The notes: a model not told the origin generated them from the letters alone. DNA of 64,000 bases from an uncultured Alistipes sp. (GCF_963931675.1 NZ_OZ007039.1:2021806-2085805), one strand, 5' to 3'. Shown: positions 42,823-53,302, numbered from the stretch's first letter. Made by a program: numbers and translations.

Positions 42823-42930
42823 ATGAATCGTAACCCCCACGTCCCAATGGCACAGAAGTTCTGGCAGCAGGATTATTGGTCGGGGTCTCAATTTTCGACG
42901 GGATTCGGCATTATTGTTTTATTAGGGTAA
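42823..42930 (+). CDS. Putative pyr operon leader peptide (35 aa)
   Basis: An ATG 20 bases after the predicted start site opens a 35-codon frame beginning [14 protein letters not shown] and ending IIVLLG. Its TAA stop (42928-42930) lies inside the left arm of the terminator hairpin. A U-rich stretch precedes the hairpin. This is the layout of the enterobacterial pyrBI leader: when UTP is low, polymerase pauses, the ribosome catches up to the stop and blocks the terminator. There is no database evidence for the peptide; the argument is its position. Confidence 0.55.
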   Translation: MNRNPHVPMAQKFWQQDYWSGSQFSTGFGIIVLLG

Positions 42931-42954
42931 CTGTTTCGGTTGCCCTATTTTTTT
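42923..42954 (+). terminator. Attenuator hairpin before pyrC
   Basis: Nine-pair stem tagggtaac / gttgcccta (one wobble), 7-base loop, then seven T (42948-42954), only 14 bases before the pyrC ATG and with no promoter after it, so pyr transcripts must read through it. Confidence 0.8.
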
Positions 42955-42968
42955 ATGCGACGGAGCCG

Positions 42969-44246
42969 ATGAAGACATTTTACGAGAACGCCGAGATTTA
43001 TCGCGGGGGCCGTTTCGAGAGGGGGCGGCTGGTCGTGGAGGCGGACCGGGTGGTTGCGGATGCGGCGCCCGGGCCGGAGGACCGGATCGTCGATCTCGGG
43101 GGGCTGTACCTTGTTCCGGGGCTGGTCGACGTGCATGTCCACCTGCGCGAACCGGGCTTCCCGCAGAAGGAGACCATCGCCACGGGAACGGCCGCTGCGG
43201 CCCGCGGAGGCTATACGACGGTCTGCTCGATGCCGAACCTGAACCCGGCGCCCGATACGCCGGAACACCTCGAACGGCAGTTGGAGATCATCCGCCGCGA
43301 CGCCGTGGTGCGCGTGAAGCCCTACGGGACGATTACCGTGGGACAGCGCGGCTGCGGCGAACTGGCGGATTTCGCGGCCCTGGCTGCGGAGGTCGTGGGC
43401 TTCTCGGACGACGGACGCGGGGTGCAGTCGGCCGAACTCATGGAGGAGGCGATGCGGCGTGCCGCAGCGGTCGGGAAACCGATCGTGGCGCACTGCGAAG
43501 TCGACGGACTCCTTCACGGAGGCTATATCCACGACGGCGACTACTGCCGCGCACACGGCCATAGGGGCATCTCGTCGGAGAGCGAGTGGCGGCAGGTCGA
43601 ACGCGACATCGCGCTGGCCGCGAAGACCGGCTGCCAGTACCACGTCTGCCATGTCTCCACGAAGGAGAGCGTCGGCCTGGTGCGTGAGGCGAAAGCGCGT
43701 GGTTTGCGCGTAAGCTGCGAGACGGCCCCGCACTACCTGCTGCTGTGCGACGAGGATCTGCAGGAGGAGGGGCACTTCAAGATGAACCCGCCGCTCAGAA
43801 GCCGCGCCGACCGCGAGGCGCTGCTCGCAGGCATCCAAGACGGCACGATCGAGGTCATCGCCACGGACCATGCCCCGCATACGGCCGAGGAGAAGTCCCG
43901 CGGGCTGGCCGGGAGCGCCATGGGCATTGTGGGCATCGAGACGGCCTTCCCGCTGCTCTATACGGGGCTGGTGAAACCGGGGATCCTTTCGCTGGAACGG
44001 CTCGTGGAGCTGATGTCGACGTCTCCGCGCCGGATCTTCCGGCTCGAAGGGGGCATCGATGCGGGCCAGGAGGCCGATTTCACGGTGCTGGACCTCGGAG
44101 CGCGCTGGACGATTGATCCGGAGGAGTTCCTTTCGAAGGGCCATGCCACGCCCTTTGCGGGCCGCGAGGTCGAGGGGCGTGCGGTGCTTACGGTGGTGGG
44201 CGGCCGTGCGGTTTACGATACGCTGACAACGAATTCAATCAGATAA
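42969..44246 (+). CDS. pyrC: Dihydroorotase
   Basis: 425 residues from the ATG at 42969; the frame continues upstream through the attenuator, which is not coding. Type I dihydroorotase motifs: VDVHVHLREPGFPQKE (metal-binding HxH), SMPNLNPAPD, the later CHVSTKES and EVIATDHAPHTAEEK with the catalytic aspartate. It closes carbamoyl-aspartate to dihydroorotate, the third step to UMP. First gene of the pyr operon, 12 bases before carA. Confidence 0.93.
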   Translation: MKTFYENAEIYRGGRFERGRLVVEADRVVADAAPGPEDRIVDLGGLYLVPGLVDVHVHLREPGFPQKETIATGTAAAARGGYTTVCSMPNLNPAPDTPEHLERQLEIIRRDAVVRVKPYGTITVGQRGCGELADFAALAAEVVGFSDDGRGVQSAELMEEAMRRAAAVGKPIVAHCEVDGLLHGGYIHDGDYCRAHGHRGISSESEWRQVERDIALAAKTGCQYHVCHVSTKESVGLVREAKARGLRVSCETAPHYLLLCDEDLQEEGHFKMNPPLRSRADREALLAGIQDGTIEVIATDHAPHTAEEKSRGLAGSAMGIVGIETAFPLLYTGLVKPGILSLERLVELMSTSPRRIFRLEGGIDAGQEADFTVLDLGARWTIDPEEFLSKGHATPFAGREVEGRAVLTVVGGRAVYDTLTTNSIR

Positions 44247-44258
44247 GGACAGACAAGG

Positions 44259-45350
44259 ATGAAAGCTTTTACGAAAAAAATTGTCTTGGAGAATGGCCGC
44301 GAGTTCTACGGATTCGGGTTCGGCTCCGACCGCGAGGCCATCAACGAGATCGTCTTCAATACCTCGATGGTGGGGTACCAGGAGATCATGTCCGACCCGT
44401 CGTACACGGACCAGATGGTGGTGATGACCTACCCGCTGATCGGCAACTACGGTATGACGGACGACGACTATGAGACGAAGACGCCGACCATCGGCGGGAT
44501 GATCGTTCGGGAGTACAACGACCTTCCGTCGAACTTCCGCTATACGAAGACGCTGAACGAGGTTTTCGAGGAGTATGACATTCCGGCGATTTCGGGGGTT
44601 GACACGCGGGCGCTGACGCGGATCATCCGCGACGAGGGCACCCAGAAGGTGATCATCACCGATGCCGCGACGCCTCGCGAGGAGGCTTTGGCCCGCCTGA
44701 AGGCCTACGAGATGCCGCATGACATGGTTTCGCGCGTGAGCTGCAAGAAACGCTGGATGTCGCGTGTGGCGAACCACAAGTACGATGTGGTTGCGATCGA
44801 CTGCGGCATCAAGTACAACATCGTCCGGTTGCTGAACCGGGTGGGGTGCAACGTGATCGTGATGCCGTACAACTCGACCGTGGAGGAGGTCCTGGCCTTC
44901 CGTCCGGACGGCATCGTGCTGTCGAACGGTCCCGGCAACCCGGCGGACGTGACGTCGGTGATCGAGCTGGTGAAGCAGCTGCGGGGCCGTCTTCCGATCT
45001 TCGGGATCTGCATGGGTCACCAGCTGATCTCGCTGGCCTACGGGGCGAAGACCTTCAAGATGAAGTTCGGGCACCGGGGTGCGAACCATCCGGTGAAGAA
45101 CCTGGTGACGGGGAAGCTGGAGATCACGAGCCAGAACCACAGCTATGCGGTGGATATCGACTCGCTGAAGGGCACGGGACTGACGCTTACGCACGTCAAC
45201 CTGCTGGACGGCACGGCCGAAGGCGTGGAGTGCGCCGCGGAGGGCGTCTTCTCGATGCAGTACCATCCGGAGAGCGCTTCGGGTCCTCAGGACAGCGCCT
45301 ATCTGTTCAATAAGTTCACTAAAATCATGGAGGAGTACAGACATGCCTAA
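44259..45350 (+). CDS. carA: Carbamoyl-phosphate synthase small subunit
   Basis: 363 residues. An N-terminal CPSase small-subunit domain ([39 protein letters not shown]) is followed by a class I glutamine amidotransferase with the nucleophile in [14 protein letters not shown] and the His-Glu pair in [10 protein letters not shown]. It supplies ammonia from glutamine to CarB. The carB start overlaps its 3' end by 8 bases. Confidence 0.95.
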   Translation: MKAFTKKIVLENGREFYGFGFGSDREAINEIVFNTSMVGYQEIMSDPSYTDQMVVMTYPLIGNYGMTDDDYETKTPTIGGMIVREYNDLPSNFRYTKTLNEVFEEYDIPAISGVDTRALTRIIRDEGTQKVIITDAATPREEALARLKAYEMPHDMVSRVSCKKRWMSRVANHKYDVVAIDCGIKYNIVRLLNRVGCNVIVMPYNSTVEEVLAFRPDGIVLSNGPGNPADVTSVIELVKQLRGRLPIFGICMGHQLISLAYGAKTFKMKFGHRGANHPVKNLVTGKLEITSQNHSYAVDIDSLKGTGLTLTHVNLLDGTAEGVECAAEGVFSMQYHPESASGPQDSAYLFNKFTKIMEEYRHA

Positions 45351-48300
45351 GAGAAAAGATATCAGAAAGGTAATGGTGATCGGGTCGGGCCCGATCGTGA
45401 TCGGCCAGGCCGCGGAGTTCGACTATGCGGGCACGCAGGCGTGCCTGGCGCTCAAGGAGGAGGGTTACGAGGTGATCCTCGCCAATTCGAATCCGGCCAC
45501 CATTATGACCGACACGCATATTGCGGACAAGGTCTACATGGAGCCGCTGACGCTGGAGTACGTGGCGAAGATCATCCGCTACGAGCGTCCGGACGCCATC
45601 GTCCCGGGTCTGGGCGGACAGACGGGTCTGAACCTGGCGGTGCAGCTGGCCAAGAAGGGGATCCTGAAGGAGTGCCAGGTGGAGATCCTGGGCACGTCGT
45701 TCGACTCGATCGAGCGGGCCGAGGACCGCGAGCTCTTCAAGGAACTGTGCGAGTCGCTGGGCGAGCCGGTGCTTCCTTCGGAGATTGCCACAACGGTCGA
45801 GGAGGGCGTGGAGGTTGCCGCACGAATCGGCTACCCGGTGGTGCTGCGTCCGGCCTTCACGCTGGGCGGTACGGGCGGCGGCTTTGCCGACGACGAGGCG
45901 CAGTTGCGCGAGATGATGCGCAACGGACTGTCGCTTTCGCCGGTGCACCAGGTGCTCGTCGAGAAGAGCATCAAGGGCTACAAGGAGATCGAGTTCGAGG
46001 TGATGCGCGACCACAACGATACGGCGATCAGCATCTGCTGCATGGAAAACATCGACCCGGTGGGCATCCATACGGGCGACTCGATCGTCGTGGCCCCGAG
46101 CCAGACGCTGACCAACAAGGAGTTCCAGATGCTGCGCGACTCGGCGCTGAAGATCATCCGTGCGCTGAAGATCGAGGGGGGCTGCAACGTGCAGTTCGCG
46201 CTGGATCCGCTCTCGTTCAAATACTACCTGATCGAGGTGAACCCGCGCGTGTCGCGTTCGTCGGCCCTGGCGTCGAAGGCCTCGGGCTACCCGATTGCGC
46301 GTGTGAGTGCGAAGATCGCCGTGGGGCTGACGCTCGACGAAATCCGCATCGCCAACACGCCGGCGTCGTTCGAGCCGACGCTGGACTACGTGGTGACGAA
46401 GGTGGCCCGCTTCCCGTTCGACAAGTTCTCGGACGCCTCGAACAAGCTGGGCACGCAGATGAAGGCCACGGGCGAGGTGATGTCGATCGGCCGCACGATG
46501 GAGGAGTCGCTGTTGAAGGCGGTGCGTTCGCTGGAGACGGGTGTCTGCCACATCTACCACAAGAAGTTCGACTCGTGGACGAACGACGACCTGCTGGATT
46601 ACATCAAGATCGGCACGGACGACCGTCTCTACGCCATTGCGCAGCTGATCCGCGGGGGCGTGGACCTGGCGCTGATCTACGACAAGACGAAAATCGACAT
46701 GTTCTTCCTGGAAAAGTTCAAGAACATCGTGGAGTTCGAGAAGGTGGTCCGCGCACATCCGATGGATGTGGATACGCTTCGTGAGGCCAAGCGCATGGGC
46801 TTCAGCGACAAGTATATCGGTCAGTTGTGGGGCCTTTCGCAGCATGAGATGTACCGTCTGCGCGAGAAGCACGACATCTTCCCGGTCTACAAGATGATCG
46901 ACACGTGTGCGAGCGAGTTTTCGTCCTACGTTCCCTACTTCTACTCGACCTACGAGGAGGAGAACGAGTCGAAGGTGAGCGACAAGAAGAAGATCATCGT
47001 GCTGGGTTCGGGCCCGATCCGCATCGGCCAGGGCGTGGAATTCGACTATTCGACGGTGCACGCGATCTGGTCGATCCGCGAGGCGGGCTACGAGGCGATC
47101 ATCATCAACAACAACCCGGAGACCGTCTCGACGGACTACACGACGAGCGACAAGCTCTACTTTGAGCCGCTGACGGTCGAGGACGTGATGAACGTCATCC
47201 ACCTGGAAAAGCCGCAGGCGATCGTGGTGTCGCTGGGCGGACAGACGGCGATCAACCTGGCGGAGCCGCTGGCAGAGCTGGGGGTTCCGATCATCGGTAC
47301 GGACTGCGAGGCGATCAAGAATGCCGAGGACCGCGGGTGCTTCGAGCGGATCATGGAGGAGCTGGGGATCCCGCAGCCGGAGGCCGAGGCGGTGACGGAC
47401 ATCGAGGCGGGAGTGAAGGCCGCTTCGCGAATCGGCTATCCGGTCCTGGTTCGTCCGAGCTACGTGCTGGGCGGGCGTGCGATGCAGATCGTCTCGAACG
47501 AGGAGCGGCTGCGCCACTACCTGCAGACGGCCGTGGAGGTGAACGTGGACCAGCCGGTGCTGGTGGACCGTTACATCATGGGCAAGGAGCTGGAGGTCGA
47601 CGCGATCTGCGACGGGAAGGATGTCTTCATCCCTGGCATCATGGAGCACGTCGAGCACACGGGTATCCACTCGGGCGACTCGATCAGCGTCTATCCGACG
47701 TTCAGCGTGAGCCAGAAGGCCAAGGAGAAGATCATCGACTACACGGTTCGTCTGGGTCTTCGGATCGGCATCGTGGGACTTTATAACATCCAGTTCATCG
47801 TGGCGGGCGACGACGACGTCTATGTCATCGAGGTGAATCCGCGGTCGTCGCGCACGGTTCCGTTCCTGTCGAAGTCGACGGGGGTTCCGATGGCGCACAT
47901 CGCCACACAGGTGATCCTGGGCAAGAAGCTCCGCGAGCTGGGTTACACGCAGGTGTACGGTGCGGAGAAGGCGCGCTGGTACGTGAAGGCTCCGGCGTTC
48001 TCGTTTGCGAAGATCCGGGGTATGGATTCGTACCTTTCGCCGGAGATGAAGTCGACGGGCGAGGCGATCGGCTATGACGACAAGCTGACGCGGGCCCTGT
48101 ACAAGGCGCTGCAGGCGACGGGGATGCACGTTTCGAACTACGGGACTGTGTTCGTGACGATTGCCGATCAGGACAAGGAGCAGGCGCTTCCTCTGGTGAA
48201 GCGTTTCTACGACCTGGGCTTCAACATCGAGGCGACGACCGGCACGGCGGAGTTCCTGCGCGAGCACGGGATCCGCACGCGGACGCGGCGCAAGCTGAAT

Positions 48301-48525
48301 GAGGGGAGCAACGAGATCATCGACGCCCTTCGCCAGGGACATATCAGCTATGTAATCAATACGATCGACATCAACCAGCACAACACGCGCCTGGATGGCT
48401 ATGAGATCCGCCGCACGGCCGTTGAGAACAACGTGACGGTCTTCACGGCGCTGGAGACGGTGAAGGTGCTGCTGGACGTGCTGGAGGAGATCACGCTGCG
48501 GGTCTCGACGATCGACGCGAAATAA
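45343..48525 (+). CDS. carB: Carbamoyl-phosphate synthase large subunit
   Basis: 1060 residues, normal length. Two homologous ATP-grasp halves (about 1-400 and 545-930) each start with a GSGPI(V/R)IGQ motif and carry EVNPR(V/S)SRSSA-type metal sites; an oligomerisation part and a C-terminal MGS-like allosteric domain (from about 930) follow. It makes carbamoyl phosphate from bicarbonate, ammonia and two ATP, for pyrimidines and arginine. The allosteric domain keeps the TTGTAEFL loop where UMP binds in relatives. Confidence 0.96.
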   Translation: MPKRKDIRKVMVIGSGPIVIGQAAEFDYAGTQACLALKEEGYEVILANSNPATIMTDTHIADKVYMEPLTLEYVAKIIRYERPDAIVPGLGGQTGLNLAVQLAKKGILKECQVEILGTSFDSIERAEDRELFKELCESLGEPVLPSEIATTVEEGVEVAARIGYPVVLRPAFTLGGTGGGFADDEAQLREMMRNGLSLSPVHQVLVEKSIKGYKEIEFEVMRDHNDTAISICCMENIDPVGIHTGDSIVVAPSQTLTNKEFQMLRDSALKIIRALKIEGGCNVQFALDPLSFKYYLIEVNPRVSRSSALASKASGYPIARVSAKIAVGLTLDEIRIANTPASFEPTLDYVVTKVARFPFDKFSDASNKLGTQMKATGEVMSIGRTMEESLLKAVRSLETGVCHIYHKKFDSWTNDDLLDYIKIGTDDRLYAIAQLIRGGVDLALIYDKTKIDMFFLEKFKNIVEFEKVVRAHPMDVDTLREAKRMGFSDKYIGQLWGLSQHEMYRLREKHDIFPVYKMIDTCASEFSSYVPYFYSTYEEENESKVSDKKKIIVLGSGPIRIGQGVEFDYSTVHAIWSIREAGYEAIIINNNPETVSTDYTTSDKLYFEPLTVEDVMNVIHLEKPQAIVVSLGGQTAINLAEPLAELGVPIIGTDCEAIKNAEDRGCFERIMEELGIPQPEAEAVTDIEAGVKAASRIGYPVLVRPSYVLGGRAMQIVSNEERLRHYLQTAVEVNVDQPVLVDRYIMGKELEVDAICDGKDVFIPGIMEHVEHTGIHSGDSISVYPTFSVSQKAKEKIIDYTVRLGLRIGIVGLYNIQFIVAGDDDVYVIEVNPRSSRTVPFLSKSTGVPMAHIATQVILGKKLRELGYTQVYGAEKARWYVKAPAFSFAKIRGMDSYLSPEMKSTGEAIGYDDKLTRALYKALQATGMHVSNYGTVFVTIADQDKEQALPLVKRFYDLGFNIEATTGTAEFLREHGIRTRTRRKLNEGSNEIIDALRQGHISYVINTIDINQHNTRLDGYEIRRTAVENNVTVFTALETVKVLLDVLEEITLRVSTIDAK

Positions 48526-48539
48526 ATTCCGTAAGAACC

Positions 48540-49280
48540 ATGTACAAGAAGGGGGTTTATCGGATCGAGGCGAACGAACGGCTGACGGAGACGGTGTGGC
48601 GGATGCGGCTTGCGGGCGACACACAGTGGATTACGGTGCCGGGACAGTTCGTGAACATCGCGCTGGAGGGGAAGTACCTGCGCCGTCCGATTTCGGTGTG
48701 CGACTGCGACGAGGGCACGCTCACGCTGATCTACAAGGTCGTGGGCGAGGGTACGGAGCAGATGAGCCGTCTGGAGGCGGGCGCGGAGCTCGACCTGCTG
48801 ACGGGTCTCGGGAACGGCTTTTCGACGAACAACAATGCGCGCCGGCCGCTGCTGGTCGGCGGGGGCGTGGGGGTCCCCCCGCTCTACGGACTGGCTCGCC
48901 GGCTGCTTGCCGAAGGGAAGCCGGTCGAGGTGGTGTTGGGCTTCAACACGGCTTCGGAGGTCTTCTACGAGGAGGAGTTCCGGGCCCTGGGGTGCCACGT
49001 GACGGTGGCTACGGCCGACGGTTCGCGGGGCATCGAGGGCTTCGTGACGACGGCCATCGCCGCGGCGGGCCTGAATTTCGACTACTTCTATGCCTGCGGT
49101 CCGCTTCCGATGCTCCACGCGCTCTACAATGCCGTGGAACAGGACGGACAGATGTCGTTCGAGGAGCGCATGGGGTGCGGATTCGGGGCCTGCATGGGCT
49201 GCACGTGCAAGACGAAATACGGCAACAAACGCATCTGCCGGGAGGGCCCGGTGCTGCAGAAAGGAGAGATTATATGGTAG
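48540..49280 (+). CDS. pyrK: Dihydroorotate dehydrogenase electron transfer subunit
   Basis: 246 residues: FAD-binding barrel (RRPISVCD motif), NAD-binding domain (LLVGGGVGVPPLYGLA) and C-terminal 2Fe-2S cysteines in CGFGACMGCTCKTK...CREGPV. It passes electrons from the PyrD flavin to NAD+. Its stop overlaps the pyrD start by 7 bases, indicating a 1B-type heterotetramer made in equal amounts. Confidence 0.94.
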   Translation: MYKKGVYRIEANERLTETVWRMRLAGDTQWITVPGQFVNIALEGKYLRRPISVCDCDEGTLTLIYKVVGEGTEQMSRLEAGAELDLLTGLGNGFSTNNNARRPLLVGGGVGVPPLYGLARRLLAEGKPVEVVLGFNTASEVFYEEEFRALGCHVTVATADGSRGIEGFVTTAIAAAGLNFDYFYACGPLPMLHALYNAVEQDGQMSFEERMGCGFGACMGCTCKTKYGNKRICREGPVLQKGEIIW

Positions 49281-50221
49281 GGAAGCAGATAGTGCCCGAA
49301 GGAACGGTCACGGAGGTGGACACTTCGGTTGAACTGTGCGGCCTGCGGCTGGACAACCCGGTGGTTCCGGCCAGCGGGACGTTCGGCTACGGCTATGAGT
49401 TCAAGGATTTCTACGACATCAACATCCTGGGTTCGTTCTCGTTCAAGGGGACGACGCGCGAGCCGCGCTTCGGGAACCCGACGCCGCGCATCGCCGAATG
49501 TACGGCGGGTATGATCAACTCCGTCGGGCTTCAGAATCCGGGCATCGACGCCGTGATCCGGCATGAGCTGCCGCGCCTGCGTCAGTTCTTCCGCAAGCCG
49601 GTGATCGCCAACATCTCGGGCTTTTCGGTCGAGGAGTACGCCTATTGCTGCGAACGGATCGACAAGCAGGAGCAGGTCGGGATCATCGAGGTGAATGTCT
49701 CGTGTCCGAACGTGCGGCACGGGGGCATGTCGTTCGGCAACAGCCCGGAGACGGCCGCGGAGGTGACGCGGGCGGTGAAGGCCGTGACGACGAAACCGGT
49801 CTTCGTGAAACTCTCGCCCAACGTTACGGACATCGTTTCGATCGCCCGGGCGTGCGAGGAGGCGGGGGCCGACGGCATCTCGCTGATCAATACGCTGCTG
49901 GGGATGCGCATCGACATCCGCCGCCGCCGTCCGGTGATTGCCAACACGATGGGCGGTTTTTCGGGTCCTGCGGTCTTCCCGCTGGCCCTGCGGATGGTCT
50001 ACCAGGTCTCGAAGGCGTGCCGGATCCCGGTCATAGGGTGCGGGGGCGTGCAGTCGGCGCGCGACGTGATCGAGATGATGATGGCGGGCGCCACGGCCGT
50101 GCAGGTGGGCGCCGCGAATCTGGTGAACCCCTACGCCTCGAAGGAGATCGTCGAGGCGCTGCCCGGGGAGATGCGGCGGCTGGGTATTGACAGCCTGTCG
50201 GACATAATAGGTATAGCATAG
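49274..50221 (+). CDS. pyrD: Dihydroorotate dehydrogenase, class 1B catalytic subunit
   Basis: 315 residues from the ATG at 49274. FMN barrel with KGTT..PR.GNPTPR, GMINSVGLQNPG, and the active-site cysteine in NVSCPNVRHGG, the class 1B mark (NAD+-linked with PyrK). It oxidises dihydroorotate to orotate. Late PVIGCGGVQSARDVIEMMMAGATAVQVG binds the FMN phosphate. Confidence 0.95.
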   Translation: MVGKQIVPEGTVTEVDTSVELCGLRLDNPVVPASGTFGYGYEFKDFYDINILGSFSFKGTTREPRFGNPTPRIAECTAGMINSVGLQNPGIDAVIRHELPRLRQFFRKPVIANISGFSVEEYAYCCERIDKQEQVGIIEVNVSCPNVRHGGMSFGNSPETAAEVTRAVKAVTTKPVFVKLSPNVTDIVSIARACEEAGADGISLINTLLGMRIDIRRRRPVIANTMGGFSGPAVFPLALRMVYQVSKACRIPVIGCGGVQSARDVIEMMMAGATAVQVGAANLVNPYASKEIVEALPGEMRRLGIDSLSDIIGIA

Positions 50222-50232
50222 TATCGAAGAAT

Positions 50233-50937
50233 ATGGAACGAGACGTTATCATTGCCTGTGATTTCAAATCCGCGGAGGATACCTTCCGCTTCCTCGACCT
50301 CTTCCGGGACGAGGTGCGCAAACCCTTTCTGAAGATCGGCATGGAGCTCTACTATGCCGAGGGCCCGTCGATCGTACGGGAGATCAAGCGCCGGGGGCAC
50401 CGGATCTTCCTCGACCTGAAGCTCCACGACATTCCCAACACGGTGAAGAAGGCGATGGCGGTGCTGTCGCGCCTGGACGTGGACATGTGCAACGTCCACG
50501 CCGCGGGGACGATCGAGATGATGCGGGCGGCGCTGGAGGGGCTCACGCGCGAGGACGGCACGCGGCCGCTGCTGATTGCCGTGACGCAGCTGACCTCGAC
50601 GAGCGAGGAGCGGATGCAGCGCGAGCTGCTGATCGGGGCGTCGATCAACGACACGATCGTCAAGTATGCGCAGAATACGCGCGAAGCCGGACTGGACGGC
50701 GTGGTCTGCTCGCCGCTGGAGGCGGGGATGGTCCACGAGGCGTGCGGCACGGAGTTCCTGACCGTAACGCCGGGCGTTCGGTTTGCCGACGGCGACGTGG
50801 CGGACCAGGTTCGTGTGACGACTCCGGCCCGGGCGCGGAAGATCGGTTCGGATTTTATCGTCGTCGGTCGCCCGATCACGGCGGCGGCGGATCCCGTGGC
50901 GGCCTACCGCCGCTGTGTGGCGGAGTTCGTCGGATAG
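50233..50937 (+). CDS. pyrF: Orotidine 5'-phosphate decarboxylase
   Basis: 234 residues. The opening IIACDFKSAEDT, KIGMELYY and the catalytic DLKLHDIPNTV (Asp-Lys-x-x-Asp) are diagnostic of the TIM-barrel decarboxylase; the late TPGVRFADGDVADQVRVTTPARARKIGSDFIVVGRPIT binds the phosphate. It makes UMP, the end of the pathway. A 54-base gap leads to the glutaredoxin-like gene. Confidence 0.94.
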   Translation: MERDVIIACDFKSAEDTFRFLDLFRDEVRKPFLKIGMELYYAEGPSIVREIKRRGHRIFLDLKLHDIPNTVKKAMAVLSRLDVDMCNVHAAGTIEMMRAALEGLTREDGTRPLLIAVTQLTSTSEERMQRELLIGASINDTIVKYAQNTREAGLDGVVCSPLEAGMVHEACGTEFLTVTPGVRFADGDVADQVRVTTPARARKIGSDFIVVGRPITAAADPVAAYRRCVAEFVG

Positions 50938-50991
50938 CCTCCGGCCGATTTTTTGCACCGGACGTCGGACAACCGAAAAATGTGAACCGTC

Positions 50992-51252
50992 ATGAAACCA
51001 GTCAAACTGTTTTATCTGAAGACGTGCCCCTTCTGCAAGAAGGCGCTGCGCTACATCGAGGAGGCGAAGGCGGCCCATCCCGAACTGGCTCCGATCGAGA
51101 TCGAGATGATCGAGGAGTCGGAGGAGCCTGCGGTGGCCGACCAGTACGATTACTACTACGTGCCGACCTTCTACGTCGGCGGGGAGAAGGTCCACGAGGG
51201 TGGCATCTACCCCGACGAGGTGGAGGCGGTGCTGCGCCGGGCGCTGGAGTAG
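50992..51252 (+). CDS. Glutaredoxin-like protein
   Basis: 86 residues with a thioredoxin-fold pattern: KLFYLKTCPFCKKALRYIEEA with the CPFC redox pair (C11, C14) and the cis-proline region YVPTFYVGGEKVHEGG. It is a glutaredoxin or NrdH-like protein, a thiol reductant. It lies inside the pyr operon between pyrF and pyrE on the same strand, with no own promoter seen. Why a redox protein is in this operon is not clear; reduction of a pyr enzyme or of ribonucleotide reductase are guesses. Confidence 0.85.
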   Translation: MKPVKLFYLKTCPFCKKALRYIEEAKAAHPELAPIEIEMIEESEEPAVADQYDYYYVPTFYVGGEKVHEGGIYPDEVEAVLRRALE

Positions 51253-51265
51253 GGACGGGAACTGC

Positions 51266-51364
51266 GGACCCGGGGCCTGGGGCTCGATCCCGGGCAGCCG
51301 GATTGTTTGGACCTCGGGGCCAGGGCTTGATCCCGGACAGCCGGACCGTTCGGGACCCGGGGCT
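51266..51364. repeat. Imperfect tandem repeat between the glutaredoxin gene and pyrE
   Basis: About 2.2 copies of a 43-44-base unit beginning ggacc (starts 51266, 51309, 51353) and sharing gatcccgg and cagccgga. It fills most of the 147-base gap. Similar ggacccggg words occur after pyrB (about 53210). Confidence 0.7.
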
Positions 51365-51399
51365 GAAATAATGAAAAACACGAAAAGCATACGACAAAT

Positions 51400-52032
51400 A
51401 TGGAAAAAGCTATTGCCAGGGATTTGCTGTCGATCGGCGCAGTCTTTCTGCGCCCGGAACAGCCGTTTACATGGGCCAGCGGCATCAAGAGCCCGATCTA
51501 TTGCGACAACCGTTTGACGCTGACGGCTCCGGAGGTCCGCAAACACGTCGAGGCGGGTCTTGCGGAGATCGTGCGCACGAAGTACCCCGAAGCGGAGGTG
51601 CTGATGGGGACCTCGACGGCCGGGATTGCCCATGCGGCCATCACGGCGACGATCCTCGATCTGCCGATGGGCTACGTGCGTTCGGGGTCGAAGGACCACG
51701 GGCGCGGCAACCAGATCGAGGGCCGGTTGGAAAAAGGCCAGAAGGTGGTGGTGATCGAGGACCTGATCTCAACGGCGGGGTCGTGCATCGAGGTGGTGAA
51801 CGCCCTGCGCGAGGCGGGAGCCGAGGTGCTGGGCGTGGCATCGATCTTCACCTACGGGATGAAGAAGGGCCTCGACCGGCTGAAGGAGGCGAAGGTCGTG
51901 AACTACAGCCTTTCGAATCTCGACGCACTGGTGGAGGTCGCGGCCGAGGAGGGCTACATTCGGGCGGAGGACAAGGAGCGTCTGTTGCAGTTCCGCGACA
52001 ATCCGTCGGACGAATCGTGGATGAACCGTTAA
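51400..52032 (+). CDS. pyrE: Orotate phosphoribosyltransferase
   Basis: 210 residues of type I phosphoribosyltransferase fold. The PRPP-binding motif is [13 protein letters not shown] (around 112-124), and the flexible loop [11 protein letters not shown] carries the catalytic Lys and His. It joins orotate and PRPP to orotidine 5'-phosphate. It lies 10 bases before pyrB. Confidence 0.94.
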   Translation: MEKAIARDLLSIGAVFLRPEQPFTWASGIKSPIYCDNRLTLTAPEVRKHVEAGLAEIVRTKYPEAEVLMGTSTAGIAHAAITATILDLPMGYVRSGSKDHGRGNQIEGRLEKGQKVVVIEDLISTAGSCIEVVNALREAGAEVLGVASIFTYGMKKGLDRLKEAKVVNYSLSNLDALVEVAAEEGYIRAEDKERLLQFRDNPSDESWMNR

Positions 52033-52042
52033 AAACGAGGAT

Positions 52043-53131
52043 ATGATGCGACATTTGATAGACCCGACGGATCTGACGGTGCAGGAGACCGAGCAGATCG
52101 TAGCCCTGGCCGAAGACATCATCGCCAACCGGTCGAAATACAGCGAAGCGTGCAAGGGCAAGAAGCTGGCGACGCTCTTCTACGAGCCTTCGACCCGCAC
52201 GCGCCTGAGTTTCACGTCGGCAATGCTCGAACTGGGCGGACAGGTGATCGGTTTTTCGGACGCCAACTCGTCGTCGGTATCGAAGGGCGAGACGGTGGCC
52301 GACACGGTTCGTGTGATTCGCTGCTTTGCGGACATCATCGCCATGCGCCACTTCAAGGAGGGGGCGCCGCTCGTGGCGTCGCAGTACGCGGGGGTCCCGG
52401 TGATCAACGCCGGGGACGGGAGCCACTCGCACCCGACGCAGACGCTCACGGATCTCCTGACGATCAAGCGCGAGAAGGGGCGTTTCGACCACATGACGAT
52501 CGGTTTCTGCGGTGACCTGAAGTTCGGCCGCACGGTGCATTCGTTGATCAAGGCGTTGTCGCGCTACGAGGGTATCGAGGTGATCCTGATTTCTCCCGAG
52601 GAGCTGCGCCTGCCGGACTACATGCTGCAGGAGATGCAGGCCAACTCGAAGCTTACGTTCCGCGAGGTGCGCACGATGGAGGAGGTGATGCCCGAGCTGG
52701 ACATCCTCTACATGACGCGCGTGCAGAAGGAACGCTTCCTGGACGAAGAGGAGTTCGACCGGGTGAAGAACAGCTTCGTACTGAATCCCGAGAAGCTGCG
52801 CACGGCGAAGGCGGACATGACGATCCTGCACCCGCTGCCGCGCGTGAACGAGATCACGCGGGCGGTGGACAACGACCCGCGTGCGGCTTACTTCCGGCAG
52901 GTCGAGAACGGCAAGTTCGTGCGTATGTCGCTGATCCTGACGCTGCTGCGATGGGCGGACGAGAATCGGCCGTTCGCACATACGCCGGTTTTCAACGAGG
53001 AGTACATCGTCAACGAACTGGTATGCCCGAACCGGCGCTGCATTTCTGCGACGGAGGATGTGGACCAGCTGTTCCGCCGGATGCCCGACGGCACGTGCCG
53101 CTGCGCCTACTGCGAGGCGAAGGCGCGGTAG
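52043..53131 (+). CDS. pyrB: Aspartate carbamoyltransferase with C-terminal PyrI-type zinc domain
   Basis: 362 residues, about 50 longer than a plain catalytic chain. Residues 1-305 are normal PyrB: carbamoyl-phosphate site [30 protein letters not shown], and HPLPRVNEI. From about 315 a tail follows, [18 protein letters not shown], with C328-x4-C333-x20-C354-x2-C357. This is the zinc site of the regulatory subunit PyrI (C-x4-C-x23-C-x2-C), including its LVCPN and CIS surroundings, but without PyrI's N-terminal nucleotide-binding domain. So the zinc domain that bridges regulatory and catalytic chains in E. coli is here fused to the catalytic chain. No separate pyrI lies in this operon. Confidence 0.93.
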   Translation: MMRHLIDPTDLTVQETEQIVALAEDIIANRSKYSEACKGKKLATLFYEPSTRTRLSFTSAMLELGGQVIGFSDANSSSVSKGETVADTVRVIRCFADIIAMRHFKEGAPLVASQYAGVPVINAGDGSHSHPTQTLTDLLTIKREKGRFDHMTIGFCGDLKFGRTVHSLIKALSRYEGIEVILISPEELRLPDYMLQEMQANSKLTFREVRTMEEVMPELDILYMTRVQKERFLDEEEFDRVKNSFVLNPEKLRTAKADMTILHPLPRVNEITRAVDNDPRAAYFRQVENGKFVRMSLILTLLRWADENRPFAHTPVFNEEYIVNELVCPNRRCISATEDVDQLFRRMPDGTCRCAYCEAKAR

Positions 53132-53271
53132 CGGGCTGTGGGGATGGGCGGCGGAAAGCTCCTGGCTGCTGCGGAGGATTTCGCTCCAGGGGGGCGTTCG
53201 GAACCCGGGGTGTGCCGTGGGACCCGGGCCGGATTGTGGATAAATTGTCGATATTAATTCGTCCCGTGGAT

Positions 53272-53302
53272 TTTGAAAGTCGGGTGAAAAGCGCTACTTT
53301 TG
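53272..53302 (+). promoter_or_regulatory. Promoter of the purine operon
   Basis: TTTG (53272-53275), 19 bases, TACTTTTG (53295-53302). The start would be near 53309. Confidence 0.75.

Noticed and set aside
42870..42960. A tmRNA-like start (ggggtctcaattttcgacggg) before pyrC
   Set aside because: No alanine-acceptor stem, no tag frame ending in an ALAA-like sequence and no 3' partner; the leader peptide and attenuator explain the stretch better.
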